A DNA stretch of 64,000 nt, from contig NC_132971.1 in the NCBI RefSeq assembly GCF_047496725.1, positions 501,001 through 565,000 of the forward strand, written 5' to 3'. Below, piece after piece: positions 23,544 to 34,890 of the stretch; the stretch's first letter is position 1; each line of letters opens with the position of its first letter. Under the pieces are notes generated by a model. It worked only from the letters and a program-made list of their open reading frames with translations. It did no database searches and was not told the origin of the DNA. The position numbers and the translations under genes were made by a program. This DNA is from Anoplolepis gracilipes (taxonomy: Eukaryota > Arthropoda > Insecta > Hymenoptera > Formicidae).

Positions 23544-26500
23544 GTATATATATGAATGCATATAAATGTTACTGATTTAAAATTATATAAAATATTATAA
23601 AGCTTTAATGCGTTTGTCATAGGTGGATATGAGTAAAGTAAAACTTGATGTTATTAAACCATGGATTACAACGAAGATTACACAGATTCTAGGAATGGAA
23701 GACGACGTTGTGGTAGAATTTGTGTATAATCAGCTTGAGGAGAAGGTAAGAGATACATTGCATTTAATCGAGCAAAATTTAATTAGGAATAGATTTTTAA
23801 TGCAACTAGCTCGTGAAAAAACAATAATGTCAGTAATGCGTTCACTTGGCTTTTTCCCCTCATCATTATAGGAAACCGTTAAATATACATTATTTCAGCA
23901 CGATGTTTTCGTACAAATCGCAAGCATTCATTATCCAAACTTTGCATGATGTGCTGAGTTTGGATAACACAAAGCAATGAGGCAGATGTTATCTTCTATT
24001 TTACTTGCCACATTGTTTTTTTTTTTTTTTTATTTGAAATCCATAAATTTCATCGTTCCTCAGTATTCCTCGTTTTTAATCGGCCCATATATTTCCTTCC
24101 AAGCATATCCACTTTCGACAAAAGAAAAAAAAAAAAAAAAAAAAACAGAAAAAATTGATCTGTAGCTGATCCTGCCATATCAAACTATATAAAGTCAATC
24201 TTTATCATATATGTTTGAATTCCCCGTTAGTATAAGTAGAGACCGTTGGTGGGGCTCAACCCTTTTGTCCAAATGGCATTCGGATGTGCTCCTCTCTACA
24301 TCCGATTGGCTGCCTTTCTATCAGCCGTCAGCCCTAATGTCAGCTGTGGTGGCAGTTGGTATCTCAACGTCACCTTAGAACCGCCGCAAAGCTTCAGCTT
24401 CAGCAGCTACGTCATCGCTGCAGCTACTACAGGTCAACATCGTCAGCCACGTCGCAGGATGATCCTTTCGTCACATCACGCTCCTGATTCCTGCTTCTCC
24501 CTTCCCGGAGCTGCGCGCGATGTCTTGCCGTGCAGTATCGACCATCATCGTCTGCTGCAATGGACGTCGCTTCTATTCGGCCAGCTACCTCGACCGAGGT
24601 AGTTTGTCATCGTGAGCTACGAGATTTCGAAAGCCTTGCAGCTTTCGAGGATCGTCCAAGGATCTTCAGTTTCCCGATGGCGTCATCCTTCTGCAGATGG
24701 CACTTTGGGACTTTTGGAAGCTTCATCTTTTGCCGCGAGCTACGGTTTCTCCGTTGGAAACGCCGATGTCGAAGTCGAGCAAAATCGAGCACCATCGCTT
24801 ACTTAACACTGGACCTCGGTTTGCAAAGGACTTCGATATTCTTCCGGACATACTGTCGGTCACGTATCGGCATGATTCAGGCGAAAACAGCGCCCGGTGG
24901 TATCCCTACACATGACGTTTGACTCTTTGTCACTGTCACAGGTTGGTGAAAAGGTGATCCTTTTATACGACATTATCTCTACGATTTTCAGGCGGATGTT
25001 TTCGCCGGATATTCGAGATATATGCTTTTCTCTCGTTTCAGCACATACACCATAATGGTGTAAATATTAAGATCAATGAAGAGTTATGAGGTATTGATCT
25101 ACTTTGTGCTATTTATCATAATTTTTTCTCCTCCAGCATGTAACTTTTTTAATACAGGTACAAAAGAGTGATCAACGGCACTAATAAGGTGGTAAGGCAC
25201 ACTTAGACGTAATAAATATCTGCTTTTTCGAGGGGGAAAAGCAGTTCGGATAACAATAGGAATACAAGTATTTTTTGTCAAATCTCAATCAAAATTTAAC
25301 GTAGTATCTTTTTATCATTAAATTTTGTTTAGAAGCACTATTTTTTGTTGTTCTTGCATATAGAAAATTAAATTTGGATTCAATATATTTTACAGTTTCC
25401 CGACCCCCGAAAAATGCAGATCAACTTAACAGGTTTCCTGAACGGCAGGAATGCCCGTTCTTTTATGGGTGAATTATGGGACCTTCTGGTCTCTGCTCAA
25501 GAAAGTGTTACGGGCATTCCCGAGGCTTTCTTGCAACAAAAAAAGGATCAGATTAAAAAACGTTTGGTAATTATCAATTTTTATCTTAAAATTTGTATTC
25601 ATAAACATGTAGTATAGTTAAATATGGCTATTTGATGTTTATATTTATATTATATATATATATATAATATTGCGTGATTTTATATAGTAACATTGTGTAT
25701 GAGTTCAACTCACCAAATATTCAACAAATTCACATACATGTGTAACACATTTACATGATAAATTTTATTATATAAATAACTATATAAATATAAATTTTAC
25801 TTGTCGCTACTGTTAGATACTATTATACAGTTAGCCATGTTTAGCATTTGAATAATGTATAGTTTTAAAGGCCACAACACATAGACAAACATATCAACAT
25901 TTTTTATTGTATTTTACAATCCATGAGAATACTTGACAGTGATTAGTCGATTTTCTTATTGCTTATATCTTATTTTGATTTAATATTTTTTTTTTTATTT
26001 TGTATCTATACAATTATATACAATTAATATATAATAAATAATAATACATAATTAATAAGTGTATAATAAATATATACAATTTTTTATGCAATACATTGAT
26101 TTACATATAAATATTGTATAATATAAATGTATAAGTATTTTTGAATATGAATATTCTATGAAGTTTTCTAAAAGATAAATAAACAATTGAATTACTATAT
26201 TTTGATATTCAGTGAAATGTTCAGTTCAATGTAATGCAGTGGATGACATAATTTCAATTTACTTATATTAGTTGTGAAAAAACGATATCTTGTAAGTTGC
26301 AAACAAGTTTTACATTATGTTATAATATATCAAATTAGGAAGAACAAGAGAAGCTTCAAGCATCGTTGGCGGAGAAAGAAAAAGAAAAGGAGCGCGAAAA
26401 GGAAAAAGATGACGCGGAGAGTAAAGTGAAAAAAGACGAGAAGGATAGCAGCTCGTCGAAGGAGCGTAGAAGAGATCGAAGTAGGGATCGTGATAGAGAC

Positions 26501-29500
26501 AGGTATTACATCATTGAGGAAAATAAAGTTTTCAAAAAGTATATATAGTTATATTTATATATCTCTTGTGTTTTTATATTTTTTTACATAGAAATAAAAG
26601 GAGCAGATCACGGGATCGACATAGAGATCGCGATCGATCGAGCCGAAAAAGAAGATCCGTTTCAAGATCACCAAGTAAAAATTCGTTGAAAGATAACGGA
26701 AAAGATATGCCTGAAGCTAAGATCGAACGGGAGGACTCGCCGCAACCGGAAAATGCCATACCCTTGATGCCAGTTAAAACTAAGCCGTAAGCAATATAAA
26801 TTATATTTATATATGATTAGAATACACTATCGACTTAAAAAGAAAAAAAAATCGAAATCTTATATATTTGCAGGGAGGCCGCAGTAGCAATATCGAGATT
26901 GCAAGCCAAATTGATGAGCATCGCTGATGGAAAGAAAAAGAATAATCGTACACCTTCGCCAGAATCGCTGGACAAATCAGCGAGAAAATCGCGATCTATA
27001 TCTAAATCGCCAGTGAATCGTTCAAAGAAATCTAAGTCTAAATCACCTAGCCGGGATTCGAAGACGCGTCGATCGCGATCGCCTGCTTCGAAGTCGAGAC
27101 GGTCGCACTCCAAGTCAAGATCCCGTAGATCTCGATCTAAATCCAGAAGGACCAAGTCACGGTCGCAGGATCGCATCAAGTCAAAGCGAAGCAAATCCAA
27201 ATCACCGAGATCACGATCGCGATCGCGATCCAAGAAATCGCGATCCAAGAGCGACGATAGGAGCAAGTCGAGGAAATCGAGATCTGATTCGAGCGACTCG
27301 AAATCTTCCAAGTCTCGCTCGAAATCCCCGGATAAACGGAAAGACAATGCGGACTCTAATAGAAAACGCGACGGTACTACGAGCAGTAGCTCAGAATCCG
27401 AAGAAGAAAAAGATGCGAAAGATAAGAACGATTTCGAGATACGAAAGAAAAAGGACGGCGTACAAGCTAAGAGATCTTACCGAAAAACTAATAAGGACGA
27501 TAGCGGTAGCGATAGCGATTCTAGTCGGGAGAGAAAGTCAGCTCCTAAGAGAAGAAGCCCTTCGCCACGTAAGGACAGAGGTCGGTCCAAGGACAGAGAC
27601 AGAAATAGATCACGGGATAGATCGCGAGACAGGTCACGAGATAGATCGCGAGATAGATCACGCGACAGATCACGCGATAGAGACAGGAATCGAAGGTGAG
27701 ATTTACAAATTGTATATAAAAACTATTTGTGTTATATTTATTAAATTCAAGACGATATCGAGGATATATTCGAGATGATATGACGAATTGCGCAATGCTG
27801 ATAACTATTTGATTTTTTCAATATAATTCTTCAAAGTTAAAACGTTTAAATTATAACGATTATATTCTTAAATTAATGATAATCGACATAATTTTATTTG
27901 AAGAAATATTTTCAATTAACTATCTTACAAAAATGAAAAATTTCTTTACTTTTTCTTACTTTAGAAGATCATTGGATCGAGATCGTGACAGAAGACGGGA
28001 GCGAGAGCGTGAAAGGGAGCGAGAAAGAGATAGATTGGATCGGTACAGCGGCAGCCGCGGCATGCGGCCACCTTCTGTACGCAGACCACTTAATAGACGT
28101 AGGTCAGTATATATATGTCAGTATATATATATATATTTATTTTTTTTTTTTTTTTTTTTTTTTTTTGCACAGTAAACGAATTTTATTTTTATATTTCGCA
28201 TACATGAAAAATTGTTCCAGCAGCCCTCCGCGCAGAAGTCCGACAAGATATCGTCGTAGGTCACCGAGTCCCGAAGATAGGCGTCGCAGAAGATCATTAG
28301 ATCGTCGAAGGCGATCGTCGGAGAGACGCGACAGACGTCGATCACCCGATCGCCGTGGCAGCCGACGTCATTCACCGGACGGACGGGATCGATCGAGCAG
28401 GTACGATAGATCTTCCTCGCGCGACAGATCAAGTAGACGAGAGCGATCCAGAGAACGACGGGATAAGGATCGTCGATCTAGATCCAAAGATCGTAGATCG
28501 AGATCTAAGGATCAGAGGTCATCGGTGGATCGTTCGAGAGAGGGGAAGCGGTCTCCCGATCGTTCGAAGGAGGTCAAGGATAAGGCAAGGGACAGAAAAG
28601 TGGATGAGAAAACTAAAAGGCCGCCTGATACAGGATCGCGAAAAGAATTGCGAAACGGCCGGTCTAAATCGAGTAGCTCGGAAAGTAGCGAGAGTAGTTC
28701 CTCTAGCAATGGGGACGAGTCACTTAGGTGAGTGAGATTTCCACTTTGAACACGATACTTGGTTTTACGGAATCTCGATTGTGGTGGATGATGATAATAA
28801 TGATAAATCTGCGGATATGTATATGTGCAATACGGATATTGCGTGTGGTGTATTCGTTTATCATTAGTTGAATAACTTTTTACAGATTGTGTGCATATAT
28901 GTGTATGTATATTCTGTGTCTACAGGAAATGTATGTATATTCTGTGTCTACAGGAAATCAATCGAACGCAAAACATCTCAGGAGAAGCGGGAAAGAGAAC
29001 ACGCAGATGATTCTAAGAAAAAGGAGAAAGAGAAAACGGTGAAGGAGGAACAACCTAAGCGGCCAGAAAAGGAGATCAAGAAGATCGAACCTGTTGTCGC
29101 GAAAAAATCGGAATCCAGTGTTTCTCCTAAGAAACTTCAAGCTGCTGCTCTTCCTATTACCAGACACAGAGTAAGTTTAATAAATTCTATATTGTTATTC
29201 TATATATATGCTATGTATGTAATTGAATTCTTTTATAAAACTTTTCTCTTATTTTTCCAGTTTTCAAAGAGCTTGTCGCGTACACCCTCGCCGTTTAAGA
29301 AGACCGAAGACATCGTGGCAGCAGCAATTAAAATTAAACAAACTATTAAGTATGTCACAAAATATTTATTTCATGAATATTATTCTCGATATGCTACAGG
29401 TAATATTATCGATGTTACGTATAATTTATTTTCAGAGAAGATATCAAGGATGAATCGCCGAAAATTGGAGAAACAAATTTCACCACTGGAGATGCTTTTC

Positions 29501-30790
29501 CTTTAAAAAAAGATGAGAAATCTGTGAAAACGACGAAATTGATAGTAGAATATAAAAAGTCTGCTCAGAAATCGCTAGAATCTTCATCGAAGAACTCTAC
29601 AGAAGTGGCCAAAAAAATAAAGAGAGAAAAGCGTGATGGTTCCACAGATAGTGAGGATAGTGATGGCGAAAGTAAAATATACATTTTATTTAACTGTATA
29701 TAATTAATATCAATATTCCGTTCCTTTAAATATATTTATTTTACTTTTATTAGGCAAGAGAAAATCGAGAAAGCTAGAGAAACCGAAGAGGTCGAGGAAA
29801 GCATCGACAGATGAAGATAAATCTGATAAAAGCAAAGCTGGATCTAGTTCAGATTCTGAAGATGATAAAAAACATTCAGATAAAAATAAAAAAGCTAGAG
29901 ATACCAATCGAACTGGTAAGTTTTTTTTTCAAATTTGGTGAAGAACAAATGCGTGTTATATAATAAAATATAATAATATGATATAAACTTAATTAATATT
30001 TTACGATATAGATTCTACAGATGATCGCAGCAAAGATAGAAAGGATAGAAAACGTGAAATTGCTGAAAATGATTCACGAAAACGTTCAAAAAAGGAGATA
30101 GAAGAAGAATTTAAAAAATCAAAAAGATCGCGTAGAGATTCTTCTTCGGGTGAGGAAGAGCAGAAATCTAAAAGAACCAGAAACGAAGATGACAGATCAA
30201 GATCTCGAAAATCAAAGAAAGATTCGAGTTCCGATGAAGAGCCCAAGAAAATAAAGAAAAGGAGAGATACTTCCTCAGACGAGGAAAAATCTAGATCACG
30301 AAAATCTAGAAAGGATTCGACAAGTGAAGATGAATCTAAATCCAAATCAAAAAAATCCAAACGAGATTCCAGCTCAGAAGAGGATGATCTCGGAGATAAA
30401 GACACGAAGAAGAAAAGGAAAATTGACGACAGCTCAGACGATGAGAAAGTAAAAAAGAAGCGTAAGAAAAAGGCAAAAACTAGTACCAGCGAATCGGAGG
30501 TAACGACTTGTATTTAAATACAACAAATATGTTTTCTTTTAAAAACATTTTTATTATCAAATTCTGATATTTTTCAGGAAAGTGAAGTGGAAGAGAAGAA
30601 GAAGAAGAAGGAAAAGAAGCATAAGAAGCACAAGAAGCACAAGAAGCATAGAAAACATAAGAAGAAGAAGGTAGCGGAATCAGATGAGTCTGATGTAAGT
30701 GAAGGTAATACGGAGGAACTGGAAAAGAAACTTCGAGAGAAAGCACTAAAGAGTATGAAAAAGGGGCATAGCATTGAACGAAGTGATTGA
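22626..30790 (+). CDS. Serine/arginine repetitive matrix protein 1 (SRm160), PWI-domain splicing coactivator
   Basis: Coding exons: 22626-22637, 23079-23168, 23623-23745, 25396-25566, 26339-26502, 26592-26786, 26874-27695, 27965-28102, 28221-28727, 28954-29170, 29261-29349, 29436-29671, 29754-29915, 30012-30499, 30578-30790. All are GT-AG, and phases close to 1208 aa. A tiny first exon (MMYT) precedes the PWI domain, about residues 10-130, with the signature P47-W48-I49 and family blocks KKLLKQMKF, VDMSKV, KPWIT and MQINLTGFLNGRNAR. Exons 5-9 encode long RS/RD/RE-rich segments, exons 10-14 acidic-basic Ser-rich sequence, and exon 15 KHKKHKKHKKH followed by the conserved LEKKLREKALKSMKK. The known protein is nuclear, binds RNA through PWI, bridges SR proteins and snRNPs, and joins the exon junction complex. 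The ATG choice follows family alignment; a second ATG at 22629 is adjacent. Confidence 0.95.
23269..23310. repeat. (TA)21 microsatellite in SRRM1 intron 2
   Basis: An uninterrupted TA run. A second (TA)n lies at about 23503-23533 in the same intron. Confidence 0.95.
24240..24925. other. Unexplained GC-rich island inside SRRM1 intron 3
   Basis: About 690 bases of near-balanced, repeat-free sequence sit inside an intron that is otherwise strongly AT-rich. Plus-strand frames of 118 (24246-24602) and 130 residues (24530-24922) overlap in different frames, and neither contains a domain I recognise. No terminal inverted repeats are obvious. It may be a transposon fragment, a retained exon-like or nested sequence, or an intronic regulatory element. 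Confidence 0.5.
28140..28166. repeat. Poly(T) run in SRRM1 intron 8
   Basis: Twenty-seven T residues preceded by a short (TA)n, ending about 55 bases upstream of the exon 9 acceptor. The whole intron is only 118 nt. Confidence 0.93.
28903..28958 (+). repeat. Exact 28-bp tandem duplication of an SRRM1 3' splice site
   Basis: Positions 28903-28930 and 28931-28958 are identical, each GTATGTATATTCTG followed by TGTCTACAGGAAAT. Each copy carries a CTACAG|GAAAT acceptor. The downstream copy (exon starts at 28954) keeps the reading frame; the upstream one (28926) adds 28 nt and shifts it. Confidence 0.97.
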
Positions 30791-30882
30791 GAATAACGTG
30801 TGTCATGAAGATATCTCTGTATCGTAAAGCATTCTAATTTTATTACAAATATCATTTTCGTTTCATATTACATACAATTGGA

Positions 30883-30923
<41 letters not shown>

Positions 30924-31650
30924 ATATATATTTCACTCAATCCCTTCGAAAGATCAAACTATTGATGAAGAGATTATCAAGTAGTGTTTATATAAACACA
31001 TTCGGGAAAAGTATGATTAAGATTTTCTAATATCTAATTTTTTTACACTCTCCATTCAGATTTACAGATTGATTTTCTTGTAATATTAAACACAGTGTAC
31101 TTATTCATGCTGATACAGATATTCTATTTAGGCTGATGTAATAAAAGATTTTTTTTCTAATCTGATTTATCTAATTATTAATTGTACACACAGTTCTTCA
31201 CACTTCAGTTCTTCAGCACGTCAAAAAAAAGTAGGGCTTGTATACAGCGATTGATTTGTGTTTATTTGTATAAAGTTTAGTCCTTAATGCAATGTTTAGA
31301 GAATACAATAAATAGTATATAGAATAATGTTACGGCACACAACTCATACAAGAACTATCAAAAACTACTTTGCAGAAACCTCAGCATATGCCCCCGAATG
31401 ATATAGTCATTTCTATTTTACAGTGACTCCTAATTTCTTCTAGACATCAGAATCGCCATACCGAATTTATGGAATGTAATGTAATTTATTTACTATCTTA
31501 CATAATTCTCTAGTACACTGGAAAAGAAAATACAGAATTACTTATAATTATAATCCGTATTACATATATTGCTCACAAATCTCCTCCAGTTAACATCCTT
31601 TTTTTACACTTCTAAACTTTTTATTAAAGATTATACATTTAAAGATTTAA
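30791..31650. other. Convergent 3' UTR region of SRRM1 and RPC4
   Basis: AT-rich sequence between two opposed stop codons with (AT)n at about 30890-30919. Plus-strand AATAAA signals occur at 31140-31145 and 31307-31312, and minus-strand signals at 31620-31625 and 31495-31500. The two 3' UTRs may therefore overlap. No separate gene is seen. Confidence 0.6.
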
Positions 31651-32652
31651 TTAAGAATTTTTCAACATAGTTTCTAAGTCTGGCAAACAAACTAATTGAT
31701 TGTTTACTGGACCAAGATTAACAAGATCACCAGTTAATGATACAGTATTAACTTTTGCAGCTAAAAGCTCCTAAAACATAATAACAATTTTATAAATAAT
31801 TGCGCTAAAATATTGTATATTGAGGATTAAGAGTTATTAAAATACGATTTACCTGTTGAAAATCTTGTACATTAGTGTCGACAGAAAAATAGTTATTGCC
31901 AATACATAATCTTGCTTTACCCGATTTCAAAATCTCAAGTTTGCCTAATAAACCATTTTTTAAACTATTCAAACCACGATGCTCATTTTTTGCTTTATTG
32001 TCATTTTCATTTTCATTATGAGTAATCAAGTCATTTGATACTTTTGGCTTTGATTCTTCTTTATTAAATTCTAAATCTTGCCAACAGTCTGGAAACTATT
32101 AATAAAATCTTAAACTAATTATGAACAATAATTATATCAATAGCTGCAACAAAATATGTCTTACCTGCATTAATACATAAGGATTACTTTTGTTTTCGAT
32201 TATTTGGGATATAGTAATTTCTTTTTTAATTTTCTCGCTTGAAGGTTCCTCTTTTATATTTACAACTATGAAAGAGAAGAGTATATATAAGAATTCGATA
32301 AAATTAGAAGAGAAGTTATATTCTTACCTTCACCATTTTCCAAGATGACTGGTTTCTTGTCAATTTCTTCATCATTAAATTCTTCTTTTATAATTCTTGG
32401 CAGTACAATAGGATCCATCTTTTCATCAGGATTTATATCATCAAAATCATTATGTAATAGATCCTTGAATTTTTCTTCATCTGCATTATTGGTAAATTTA
32501 TTTATATTTAGCTTTGATTTTTCCAGATAGTTTTTAGGACCTGTACTATTACTACTACTAGAACCATAGGATCTTCTACTAACAGTAGGTACTGAATGTA
32601 TTCCTTCCGACCATATGCCCACAGACTAAAATATATATGTATACATGTAAAA

Positions 32653-32699
<47 letters not shown>

Positions 32700-33082
32700 T
32701 TATGATTTATGCTACAAATTGAAAGACATTTAGTCTATATTGTATGTACTTGTATTATGTTTCCCTTTTCCCTTCCATGCCTGCCGTCTCCTCTTCCTCT
32801 TCCTCTTGCATTTCCTCGTCCTCTTCCTCGATCTTTTTCCTTTGGTTTTGTAACGTCAACTTGAGCTGGTGTTACTTCGCTAAAAATGAATTTATCTTTA
32901 ACATTTATAACATATGTCGTAAAATAATCCATTATTTAATATAGTTCATACTCTTTTTTCTTGTTCCTCTGCACATTAAGATTTGGTGTATACACCTTTT
33001 TGGGCCTTTCAGGTTTAATATTTCCACCCAGTGTCAGATCTCGTGGCAGTCGGTAGGATGTCAGCCTCTGTGTACCTGGCAT
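31651..33082 (-). CDS. DNA-directed RNA polymerase III subunit RPC4 (POLR3D)
   Basis: Minus-strand exons in transcript order: 33082-32952, 32879-32750, 32625-32328, 32265-32165, 32095-31853, 31770-31651. All are GT-AG, and phases close to 340 aa. The N-terminus holds the family motif RDLTLGG (residues 15-20) followed by KKVYTPNLN. Exon 2 is a basic Arg-Gly-rich stretch (RGRGRG...). Exons 3-4 are acidic and Lys-rich with IKEE motifs. The C-terminal domain (about 245-340) contains GLLGKLEILKSGKARLCIGN and ends NNQLVCLPDLETMLKNS, matching the conserved end of RPC4/Rpc53. The family member pairs with RPC5 in a TFIIF-like module of Pol III that acts in initiation, termination and reinitiation. The first ATG is taken as the start; the protein is shorter than the human one, mainly at the N-terminus and the linker. 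It is tail-to-tail with SRRM1. Confidence 0.93.
32657..32695. repeat. (AT)n microsatellite in RPC4 intron 2
   Basis: About 19 AT units, close to the exon 3 acceptor on the minus strand. Confidence 0.95.
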
Positions 33083-33360
33083 TTTTAAATTAAACACTAC
33101 TCGATACTAATGCTCGATTTTTTATATATTACACGTCTCTGTTATTGACAATATCTTAACCTCAATACGATTTCACGACCGCGAGAGACAAAAATATTAA
33201 CTCCCTTCTGTCGCGCGTGTCGCGTGGAGAAAGGAGAGAGTTGAGTGAAATATTGTACCGCACGTATCGATAGTATCGAGTTTCGGTTTCGATACGAGAA
33301 CCGCAGATCGCAGCGCCGTTCGATAAATTTCGAATAAGTAGCCGCATTTACGTGCGTGCG
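33083..33360. promoter_or_regulatory. Possible bidirectional promoter between RPC4 and a rightward transcript
   Basis: GC content rises between the RPC4 start (33082, leftward) and a possible rightward first exon beginning around 33350. The segment has CGATA-type cores (ATCGATAGTATCGA near 33266) resembling DREF/DRE elements, which are typical of insect housekeeping promoters. Bidirectionality is inferred from gene arrangement. Confidence 0.45.
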
Positions 33361-33621
33361 GATCTCGGGAGTCGGCGTCTTCCTCGCGAGTGTTACGAAA
33401 AAGTGAATTTTTGCGCGCGAAACATTATCGCGAATTGTGAAATATCGAATATCCCAGTGACTGTGTCGAACATTGTGTAATTGTGAACATTATACGCAGA
33501 ACTGTCAGATGCAGATGCTTCTGCGTGTCTACAAACGGGGACCGGCATCATCTCTGCGGTATCTCAAGTTGTAATCGAAAGTATAATCGGTCTATCAACC
33601 ACCATCGTCGTCCAAACAGAG
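33361..33621 (+). other. Possible non-coding first exon of a rightward gene
   Basis: CpG-containing, repeat-free sequence ends at a good donor (CAGAG|GTATGT at 33622). No long reading frame is present. Together with the possible exon at 37174-37306, it would be the 5' UTR exon of a plus-strand gene that continues beyond the window. The 5' boundary is a guess. Confidence 0.35.
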
Positions 33622-33829
33622 GTATGTACTCTGGATTATTTGTATCAATTATGTTTTTCGTAATACATATTTTTAATAAGGATACACGAGGATCGCGCGC
33701 TATTTTCCGATTTCGCGCACATTGATGAAATGTTATTGATAACTGTATTTTTGTCAATTAAAGAAGCTTAATTAAGCCACAATTATTTTGATCTTTTACA
33801 ACTCAAACTACTAAATTCATTAAGACTAG

Positions 33830-34260
33830 TCTCATTTTGGAGCTCGCTCTCTCTCTCTCAAGGAAGGTTATTTATCCTCAAAATCATAATATTTATATCG
33901 AAATATTTCTTTCAAAAGTGAGGTGCTAAATCGAAAAGAAAAAAAGAATCGACGCAACAATATTAAAGATCGCTATATAAAAGCAGATAAGCGATATCGC
34001 GGCGCGGCAATCTGTAGAAAACGGCGTCGGCGGTCGGCGGCGCAGACGACGAGCGACGTTTTCAGGACGATTAGTAGCATAGTGACATGGGCAGGAGGAG
34101 AGCATAGCCGGTGTGGATGAGGTCATCGTATGATTTTTTAGCTGCGCCGCGCACGCCGGCAGTCGCGACGCGGAGCGCCCGAACGCCGGCCGTTGCTGCT
34201 GCACGCGTTCCCGGTTCCCGCTGCCGCCACACGAGCGAGCGAGCGGTGATCCTGCCGGCC

Positions 34261-34308
<48 letters not shown>

Positions 34309-34565
34309 AGGACATGCGACGGCGTGCCACGTGCCACGGCGCCGTACATGTCAGCCGTGTCCGCGAGTGCACCCAGATCGTCCTCTAGCAGGTGGTGAAA
34401 TCGCCCTGATATCTGTTTCTCTTTTCGCTTCTCCGTTTCTCCTTTTTTTTTCCATTTATACGATCGAGAGAGGACACCGCGAATCCCGTCACCAGGATAT
34501 TCCGCATCGGAGTGAATCTCTGAGAGTTGGAGTTTTTGTAGTTGAGGATTTTGCATAACGAGCAT
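33830..34565. promoter_or_regulatory. CpG-rich island with (AG)n, possible alternative promoter
   Basis: GC-rich sequence (33990-34260) is followed by (AG)19 and then a GC-balanced stretch to about 34560. Frames on both strands (65-164 residues) are Arg/Ser-rich artefacts. Location and composition suggest an alternative promoter or first exon for the rightward gene. Confidence 0.4.
34269..34306. repeat. (AG)19 microsatellite
   Basis: An uninterrupted AG run in the middle of the GC-rich island; a possible GAGA-factor platform. Confidence 0.96.
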
Positions 34566-34838
34566 CCGCGATCTTGATCGACAATGTGAGAAAGGGTGTA
34601 CTTAAGACGAAAGGGAAATTTGATTTGCCTTTTTTTATATATGCAAGATGTTTGTTTTAATTAATATCATGGAAAAGTGAGTGAATTCTGTCACGGAGAA
34701 GGTGTTTTATTGAAAATAACTCCCAAACTACGTGCGTTAATCGCTTGTTAATCCATTTAAATTCTGACAAGAAGCCACTTTCTAATTCAGCCAATTATTG
34801 GATTATTTTTATCATTCCTTTACAAGTACTCTCTCTTG

Positions 34839-34844
<6 letters not shown>

Positions 34845-34884
<40 letters not shown>
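34845..34884. repeat. (CT)20 microsatellite
   Basis: An uninterrupted CT run about 540 bases beyond the (AG)19 run. The two are reverse complements of each other and could pair in a transcript spanning both. Confidence 0.96.

Positions 34885-34890
<6 letters not shown>

Noticed and set aside
26835..27347. 170-residue minus-strand frame rich in Asp, Leu and Arg
   Set aside because: It is the complement of the SRRM1 Arg-Ser coding sequence; the regular composition comes from the RS codons on the plus strand.
27347..27778. 143-residue plus frame overlapping SRRM1 exon 7
   Set aside because: Alternate-frame shadow of the SRRM1 exon; the true frame continues through phase-matched introns.
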